Assembly (NCBI GenBank): GCA_017543805.1
Contig: JAFYFK010000089.1
Coordinates: 1 to 7,918, forward strand
Reading direction: 5' to 3'
Length of the DNA: 7,918 nucleotides
Source: Bacillota bacterium
Lineage (GTDB): Bacteria; Bacillota; Clostridia; Peptostreptococcales; Anaerovoracaceae
The notes under the pieces were generated by a model that was not told where the DNA came from, made no database searches, and worked only from the letters and a program-made list of their open reading frames with translations. Shown in pieces: positions 1-4,384 of this stretch (positions within the stretch are counted from its first letter, which is position 1; every line of letters begins with the position of its first letter). Made by a program: the position numbers and the translations under genes.

Positions 1-840
1 CTCGTTTCTGAGGTACTCTCCTCCAACGGTTCAACTTCACAGGGCTCTATCTGCGGCTCTACACTGGCTCTTATGGACGCTGGCGTTCCCATCAAGGCTC
101 CGGTATCCGGGATCGCAATGGGACTCATCGAGCGCGTTAAGGAAGACGGCGAGAGCGAATACGCCATCCTGTCCGACATCCAGGGCATGGAAGACTTCCT
201 CGGCGACATGGACTTCAAGGTTGCCGGCACCGCAAAGGGCGTTACCGCCATCCAGATGGACATCAAGGTCCACGGCCTTTCCAGAGAGATACTCGCCAAG
301 GCACTCCAGCAGGCTCACGAAGGCCGCATGCACATCATGGGCCTCATGCTTGAGGAGATCCCCGAACCCAGAGCGGAACTGTCCAAGTACGCTCCGCGCA
401 TCCTGACCATGAAGGTCGACGTGGACAAGATCAGGCTCGTCATCGGTTCCGGCGGAAAGACCATCAACGGCATCATCGCCAAGACCGGCGCCGACATCGA
501 CATCGACGACGACGGCAACATCTTCATCGCTTCCCCGGATCTCGCTTCCGCGGAGGCCGCAAAGGCAGAGATCGAGCTTATCACAGCAGACATCGAGCCG
601 GGCAAGATCTATACCGGCAAAGTCGTCCGCCTCATGAATTTTGGCGCGTTCATCGAATGCCTGCCCGGAAAGGACGGACTGCTCCATATCTCCAAGATCA
701 TGAAGGGCAGAGTCGAAAAGGTCGAAGACGTTCTCAACATCGGCGATACCGTTACCGTAAAGTGCTCCGAGATCGATTCCCAGGGCCGCGTCAACCTGAC
801 CCGCATCGGTCTGGAAGACACCCCGATCATCAAGGCTTAA
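1..840 (+). CDS. pnp: Polynucleotide phosphorylase, C-terminal part (5' end outside window)
   Basis: This is the last 279 codons of PNPase, a trimeric phosphorolytic 3'-5' exoribonuclease of mRNA decay that releases nucleoside diphosphates. The reading frame is open from base 1, so the gene starts upstream. Visible parts, numbered from the first codon here: the end of the second RNase PH core, with the LMDAGVPIKAPVSGIAMGL block and LGDMDFKVAG; Asp65, Asp71 and Lys73 match the catalytic E. coli D486, D492 and K494. A KH domain follows (about codons 135-195) with the GxxG loop GSGG at 149-152, then an S1 domain (about 201-272, starting GKIYTGKVVRLMNFGAFIE). The protein ends just after S1, with no long tail. 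Isoleucine is coded by ATC 32 times and ATA once, a bias much stronger than in the downstream genes and typical of a highly expressed gene. A strong terminator follows, separating it from the peptidase gene. Identification is very secure. Confidence 0.98.
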   Translation, partial: LVSEVLSSNGSTSQGSICGSTLALMDAGVPIKAPVSGIAMGLIERVKEDGESEYAILSDIQGMEDFLGDMDFKVAGTAKGVTAIQMDIKVHGLSREILAKALQQAHEGRMHIMGLMLEEIPEPRAELSKYAPRILTMKVDVDKIRLVIGSGGKTINGIIAKTGADIDIDDDGNIFIASPDLASAEAAKAEIELITADIEPGKIYTGKVVRLMNFGAFIECLPGKDGLLHISKIMKGRVEKVEDVLNIGDTVTVKCSEIDSQGRVNLTRIGLEDTPIIKA

Positions 841-852
841 CAGAAATTGCTG

Positions 853-890
853 CGCGGCGAGGCCAGGCTTCGCCGCGATTTTCTTTTTTT
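853..890 (+). terminator. Rho-independent terminator of pnp
   Basis: A GC-rich hairpin lies 12 bases after the pnp stop. The arms 853-862 and 868-877 pair over 10 bp with one G-T wobble and a 5-base loop (863-867). A T-rich tract follows at 879-890 (12 bases, 11 of them T). Seen directly in the sequence. It should end pnp transcription just before the promoter of the next gene. Confidence 0.93.
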
Positions 891-898
891 GAATTTTT

Positions 899-907
899 TG
901 ATATAAT
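899..907 (+). promoter_or_regulatory. Extended -10 promoter of the M16 peptidase gene
   Basis: The element TGATATAAT combines an extended TGn motif (899-901) with a perfect TATAAT box (902-907). With a 17-base spacer the -35 position would be 879-884, which falls in the terminator T-tract and reads TTTTCT, a poor match to TTGACA. Extended -10 promoters often work without a good -35. The expected start of transcription is about 913-916, that is, at or within 3 bases of the ATG at 916. Inferred from the motif only. Confidence 0.72.
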
Positions 908-915
908 TCTACATT

Positions 916-2163
916 ATGATCGAATACAAAGTGACCGACGGAGGCATAGCCCTCGTAACTGAAAAGATAGCTGACGCGCAGTCCGCCTGTATCGGTATAT
1001 GGGTCGGAGCCGGGTCATGCTGCGAAACGCCGGAAAACTACGGCATTTCGCATGTCATAGAGCACATGTTCTTCAAAGGGACAAAAACGCGTGACACGCT
1101 TAAGATCGCCAGAGATACAGACGATATAGGCGCCAGCATAAACGCTTTTACCGGAAAACAGGCAACCTGCTACCATATCAAGGCGCTGACTGAAGTCTTT
1201 CCGCAGGCCTGCGACGTTCTGTTTGACATGCTCGTCAATTCGCTCTTCGATCCTAAAGAACTGCGGAAGGAAAAGGGCGTCATACTCGAAGAACTCCACA
1301 TGACCGAGGATACCCCGGACGACTGGATAATGGATCTTCTGACCGAACGAGTATACTACGGAACGCCGATGCAGAGCCCTGTTCTCGGAACGATAAAAGC
1401 CATCAGAAACGTGACCCGCGAATCCATACGGGAATACATAGACAGATGGTACGCCAAGGATAATATCGTAATCTCGGTTGTGGGCAATTTCGACGAAAAA
1501 ACGCTCGTAAAGCAGATCGACGGGTATTTATCCGGAATCGGCGGAAAATCGCCTGAAAAGCCCGGTTTTGCGCCTCAGAAGGGCCGGAGATTCTCCAACA
1601 GGAGCAGGGATGTGGCGCAGAGCCATATAGCGCTGGGCATGCGTTCGGTAAGCCTGGAATCTGAAGACTATTACGCGCAGTCTATAGTAAACGACGTGCT
1701 AGGCGGAAGCATGAGCAGCAGGCTGTTTCAGAACATACGCGAGCGCCAGGGACTGGCATATACGGTCTACAGCTTCCCTCTGAGCTACAAAGGCGCGGGG
1801 ATGTTTTACATCTACGCCGCGGTGAGCCTCGGAAGGGAAAAGAACGCGCTGGACGCCATTGCCGCCGAGCTTGAAGATCTCGGACGCAAGGGACTGACGG
1901 AAGAAGAGATAAGCATCGTCAAGCAGCGGCTCAAAAGCGGTTTCATATTCAGCCAGGAAAAGATGGAGACCAGGATGTTCGCGCTCGGCAAGAACCGGCT
2001 GCTCCTCGGCCGCAATTACACACCGGAGGAGACCATGGCGGAGATCAGCGCGGTCACGCCGCAGCAGGTCAACGATTTCTGCAGGCGCATAAGCGATATC
2101 CGCGGATACTGCGGGGCAAGCATCAGCAAGGAGAGGCTCGACCTTAAGAGCCTTATCGGATAG
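916..2163 (+). CDS. M16 family zinc metallopeptidase (processing-peptidase-like)
   Basis: A 415-residue peptidase of the pitrilysin/M16B family, the usual length for the bacterial relatives of mitochondrial processing peptidase encoded after pnp in Bacillota. The inverted zinc motif HVIEH is at residues 46-50; His46 and His50 bind zinc and Glu49 is the catalytic base. The third ligand is expected at Glu126 in the KGVILEEL segment. The C-terminal half carries the conserved RLFQNIRERQGLAYTVYS block, with Arg275/Arg277 and Tyr282 as the likely substrate-binding Arg/Tyr pair. No signal peptide or membrane segment is visible, so it is probably cytoplasmic; its substrate is unknown. Residues 35-36 are Cys-Cys where relatives usually have Arg plus an aromatic residue. 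The ATG at 916 is chosen because the protein begins exactly at the family N-terminus and a stop (TAA at 904) lies just upstream in frame. There is no Shine-Dalgarno sequence. dut follows 11 bases after the stop. Confidence 0.95.
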   Translation: MIEYKVTDGGIALVTEKIADAQSACIGIWVGAGSCCETPENYGISHVIEHMFFKGTKTRDTLKIARDTDDIGASINAFTGKQATCYHIKALTEVFPQACDVLFDMLVNSLFDPKELRKEKGVILEELHMTEDTPDDWIMDLLTERVYYGTPMQSPVLGTIKAIRNVTRESIREYIDRWYAKDNIVISVVGNFDEKTLVKQIDGYLSGIGGKSPEKPGFAPQKGRRFSNRSRDVAQSHIALGMRSVSLESEDYYAQSIVNDVLGGSMSSRLFQNIRERQGLAYTVYSFPLSYKGAGMFYIYAAVSLGREKNALDAIAAELEDLGRKGLTEEEISIVKQRLKSGFIFSQEKMETRMFALGKNRLLLGRNYTPEETMAEISAVTPQQVNDFCRRISDIRGYCGASISKERLDLKSLIG

Positions 2164-2174
2164 GGTTGGGATCT

Positions 2175-2609
2175 ATGAAGATAAGAGTAAAAAAAGTAAG
2201 CGAAACAGCGGTCCTGCCTACGCACGGCAGCCCGTACGCCGCGGGTTACGACCTTTACGCGGATGTCGGAGAGGATACGGTCATAAAGCCGCATCAGACG
2301 GTCATGATAGACACCGGACTGCAGTTTGAGCTTCCTGACGGATATTTCGCGGGCATCTTCGCGCGCAGCGGGCTTGCGGCAAAGGAGAGCCTGAGGCCGG
2401 CAAACTGCGTCGGCGTCTGCGATTCAGATTACCGCGGAAATTATATGGTAGCTGTCCATAACGACGGGGAAATTGAAAGGGTCATAAAGCCGCACGAGAA
2501 GATCGCTCAGATGGTCGTTATGGCTTATCTGCCCCTGGAATTCGAGGAAACAGAAGAACTGTCCGACACATCGCGCGGCGCGGGAGGCTTCGGCTCGACA
2601 GGAAAATAA
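2175..2609 (+). CDS. dut: dUTP diphosphatase (trimeric dUTPase)
   Basis: A 144-residue homotrimeric dUTPase, which hydrolyses dUTP to dUMP and pyrophosphate, keeping uracil out of DNA and feeding thymidylate synthesis. All five family motifs are present: I AAGYDLYA (22-29), II ARSGLA (63-68), III VGVCDSDYRG (79-88) with catalytic Asp83, IV PHEKIAQMV (about 117-125), and V RGAGGFGSTGK at the extreme C-terminus (134-144), the flexible arm that closes over the substrate. Cys82 sits before the catalytic Asp where Ile or Val is common; this should not affect activity. ATG 2175 is preferred over the in-frame TTG at 2166: it gives the normal N-terminus and has AGGG at 2162-2165 at a workable distance, while TTG directly abuts the previous stop. 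It is probably co-transcribed with the M16 gene. The stop codon lies inside a 16-bp AT palindrome. Confidence 0.97.
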   Translation: MKIRVKKVSETAVLPTHGSPYAAGYDLYADVGEDTVIKPHQTVMIDTGLQFELPDGYFAGIFARSGLAAKESLRPANCVGVCDSDYRGNYMVAVHNDGEIERVIKPHEKIAQMVVMAYLPLEFEETEELSDTSRGAGGFGSTGK

Positions 2610-2624
2610 ATAATTATTTATATT
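2595..2624 (+). promoter_or_regulatory. Candidate promoter of the dgt-metH operon
   Basis: TCGACA (2595-2600, 5 of 6 to TTGACA) is followed after 18 bases by TATATT (2619-2624, 5 of 6 to TATAAT); TTATAT at 2618 gives a 17-base spacer. The expected start site is near 2631. No terminator separates dut from dgt, so readthrough from the peptidase-dut unit is also possible. Moderate to weak support. Confidence 0.4.
2606..2621 (+). repeat. Perfect 16-bp AT palindrome, possible operator
   Basis: ATAAATAATTATTTAT equals its own reverse complement over all 16 bases. It overlaps the dut stop codon (2607-2609) and lies between the possible -35 and -10 elements of a promoter for the dgt operon. That is a good place for a repressor, but an all-A/T palindrome can arise by chance and I cannot name a binding protein. 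Confidence 0.4.
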
Positions 2625-2696
2625 CCGCTGCGAGACGCAGGTAGCGAGAGCGTGCCCGCAGAGGACCTGTATCATCGCAAAAAAGATTATAAAAAA
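2625..2696 (+). promoter_or_regulatory. dgt leader with alternative small hairpins
   Basis: CTGCG (2628-2632) and CGCAG (2636-2640) form a hairpin with a 3-base loop. The CAG of its 3' arm is also part of CAGGT (2638-2642), which can pair with ACCTG (2665-2669) around an inner GCG/CGC pair (2644-2646 with 2657-2659). A second CGCAG (2657-2661) could replace the first. The foldings exclude each other. It matches no riboswitch class I recognise, and such short pairings may be chance. The stretch also contains the alternative GTG start of dgt at 2652. Confidence 0.25.
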
Positions 2697-3710
2697 ATGG
2701 TATTAAGGGAACAGATCGAAAAAAGAGAATATGAGACTTTATCCGCATACGCGGTGAAGTCAGCGGAGACGAAGGGCCGGGCCTATGTTGAGGCAAAGGA
2801 CGATCTGCGCACGGATTTTCAGAGGGACCGTGACCGCATAATACACTCAAAGGCCTTCCGCCGGCTCATACACAAGACGCAGGTCTTTATAGCGCCTGAA
2901 GGCGATCACTACAGGACCCGCCTCATGCATACGCTTGAGGTGAGCCAGATAGCCAGGACGATCTCAAGGGCGCCCGCTCTCAACGAAGACCTTACCGAAG
3001 CAATAGCCCTCGGCCACGACCTCGGCCATACGCCTTTTGGCCACAACGGCGAGGCTGAACTGAACGTTAAACATCCCAGAGGCTTTTCACACAACGTGCA
3101 GAGCCTTCGCGTCGTCGACGTGATCGAACGCAACGATGCCGGGCGCACCATGAACCTCTGCGACGAGGTAAGGGACGGCATCGTAAACCATTCGGGACCG
3201 CATATGCCGTACACGCTGGAGGGGAGAGTAGTGAGGCTTTCCGACCGCATCGCGTATATAAACCATGATATCGACGACGCTGTCAGGTCAGGGGTCATAT
3301 CCCAGAGCGATCTTCCCCGGGAATGCATAGATTATCTCGGCGAGACTCACGGAAAGCGCATCGAGACGCTGGTAATGGATATCATAAAGACCAGCGACGG
3401 GCGCAATACGGTGCAGCAGTCCCGAGACGCGGCTTATTATATGAACGAGCTGCGCAACTTTATGTTCCGCAACGTCTATAAAAGCCCAAAAGTCATATCG
3501 GATGACAAGATCGAGAAAATACGCAGCATAATCTTTTCGCTGTACGATTATTATCTTGAAAACCCGGATCTTCTGCCGGCTGAAGAACGATTCCTCCTGG
3601 GGCAGGACGACGATTACGAACTCGTTAAGGACCACATAGCCGGTATGACCGACCGCTACGCGGTAAATAAATACGTTGAGATTTTCCGACCGGAGAACTG
3701 GAGTTTCTGA
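2697..3710 (+). CDS. dgt: Deoxyguanosinetriphosphate triphosphohydrolase-like HD protein
   Basis: A 337-residue HD-domain dNTP triphosphohydrolase of the short type common in Clostridia; E. coli Dgt is about 505 residues. Such enzymes hydrolyse dNTPs to deoxynucleosides and triphosphate and help balance the dNTP pool. The N-terminal block DFQRDRDRIIHSKAFRRL and the HYRTRLMHTLEVSQIART segment are typical. The metal-binding H...HD...D set is His78, His107, Asp108 and Asp183 (in LSDRIAY), with HDLGHTPFGHNGE at 107-119. The substrate range cannot be read from sequence; related enzymes often act on several dNTPs, with dGTP as activator. The ATG at 2697 gives the usual family start (MxxREQIE), but its upstream region is A-rich without a clear Shine-Dalgarno. 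An in-frame GTG at 2652, with AGGTAG at 2639-2644, would add 15 residues and is a real alternative. The stop overlaps the next ATG by one base (TGATG), which suggests translational coupling. Confidence 0.92.
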   Translation: MVLREQIEKREYETLSAYAVKSAETKGRAYVEAKDDLRTDFQRDRDRIIHSKAFRRLIHKTQVFIAPEGDHYRTRLMHTLEVSQIARTISRAPALNEDLTEAIALGHDLGHTPFGHNGEAELNVKHPRGFSHNVQSLRVVDVIERNDAGRTMNLCDEVRDGIVNHSGPHMPYTLEGRVVRLSDRIAYINHDIDDAVRSGVISQSDLPRECIDYLGETHGKRIETLVMDIIKTSDGRNTVQQSRDAAYYMNELRNFMFRNVYKSPKVISDDKIEKIRSIIFSLYDYYLENPDLLPAEERFLLGQDDDYELVKDHIAGMTDRYAVNKYVEIFRPENWSF

Positions 3711-4384
3711 TGCAGGACTGCGCGATAAGGATCGATACAGACGAGGCGCTTAGGTATCTCGGCGTCCGTGGAGAAGCTGAACCCAGGCTCAGTGAAAAAA
3801 TGAATGAGCTCGCGGATAAACTCTTAAAATCCTTGCAGCCGAAATTTGTTTACAGAATATTTGATTTGTCTACATGTGATGTGGGCATTGTTTTAGTAAA
3901 TTCAGGCCTGTGTCTTCCCGGAAAACTCGCGGCCCGGATGCTGGAGGGATGCCAAAGCGCGGCCGTACTGCTCTGCACGCTCGGTTCCGGTTTTGAGAGC
4001 ATGCTCAGGGCGCTGCAGGCGCGCGATATGTCCGAAGCAGTAATGCTTGACGCCCTCGGAAGCGCATATGTGGAATCAGGCTGCAACGCCGCGGAGAATG
4101 AAATCCGTACAAGACTTTCCGGAATGTATCTTACCGACCGATTCAGCCCGGGATACGGAGACCTTCCGCTGGAGCTCCAGAAGGATATCTGCGGACTGCT
4201 CGACTCGGGCCGCAGGCTGGGCGTGACCGTCACCGAGAGCCTTCTCATGAACCCGTCAAAATCAGTGACGGCTGTTATAGGTATAAGCGACAGGCCGCAG
4301 CCGGCCCGCATAAGAGGCTGCAAATACTGCAGCAGAAAAATGAACTGCGAATTCCGGAAGGGAGGACAGAGCTGTGTTTCCTGA
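3710..4384 (+). CDS. Free-standing methionine synthase reactivation protein
   Basis: A 224-residue protein matching the S-adenosylmethionine-binding activation domain found at the C-terminus of long MetH enzymes. During turnover MetH cobalamin is sometimes oxidised to inactive cob(II)alamin; this domain binds SAM and allows reductive remethylation. Key matches are RFSPGYGDLP (144-153), where Arg144 and Tyr149 have the same spacing as R1134 and Y1139 of E. coli MetH, and TESLLMNPSKSV (175-186), which matches the TES..M.P..SV segment. After the domain comes a cysteine-rich tail, Cys204, Cys207, Cys213 and Cys222, absent from the E. coli domain and a possible metal or Fe-S site. GGAG at 3700-3703 lies 6 bases before the ATG. 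The gene overlaps dgt by 1 base and metH by 11. A comparable split pair, TM0268 and TM0269, is known in Thermotoga maritima. Bases 3841-3900 are strikingly AT-rich (about 28% GC). Confidence 0.9.
   Translation: MQDCAIRIDTDEALRYLGVRGEAEPRLSEKMNELADKLLKSLQPKFVYRIFDLSTCDVGIVLVNSGLCLPGKLAARMLEGCQSAAVLLCTLGSGFESMLRALQARDMSEAVMLDALGSAYVESGCNAAENEIRTRLSGMYLTDRFSPGYGDLPLELQKDICGLLDSGRRLGVTVTESLLMNPSKSVTAVIGISDRPQPARIRGCKYCSRKMNCEFRKGGQSCVS
4359..4376 (+). promoter_or_regulatory. Strong ribosome binding site fixing the GTG start of metH
   Basis: AGGGAGG ends at 4365, 8 bases before GTG at 4374-4376, and lies inside the end of the reactivation gene. Terminating ribosomes on that gene stop at 4382-4384, past the metH start, which suits translational coupling. 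It is the best Shine-Dalgarno in the window and shows that the host uses this signal. Confidence 0.85.

Noticed and set aside
37..687. Minus-strand open frame of 216 codons opposite pnp
   Set aside because: It is repetitive in Asp, Val and Leu and mirrors the strong codon bias of pnp; it is a shadow of the real frame.
657..962. Plus-strand open frame bridging pnp and the peptidase gene
   Set aside because: It overlaps the pnp S1 domain, the terminator and the promoter, and its translation is Arg-rich noise.
2166..2174. TTG start nine bases upstream of the dut ATG
   Set aside because: It directly abuts the preceding stop with no spaced ribosome site and adds three residues not seen in dUTPases.
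2606..2621. ArgR (arginine repressor) box
   Set aside because: The core matches the palindromic E. coli-type half-sites except at the G and C positions, which are the informative ones. An all-A/T palindrome is not enough to call ArgR.
2610..2696. Terminator or known riboswitch between dut and dgt
   Set aside because: No GC-rich hairpin followed by a T-tract is present, and no conserved core of SAM, cobalamin, preQ1 or other familiar classes is visible.
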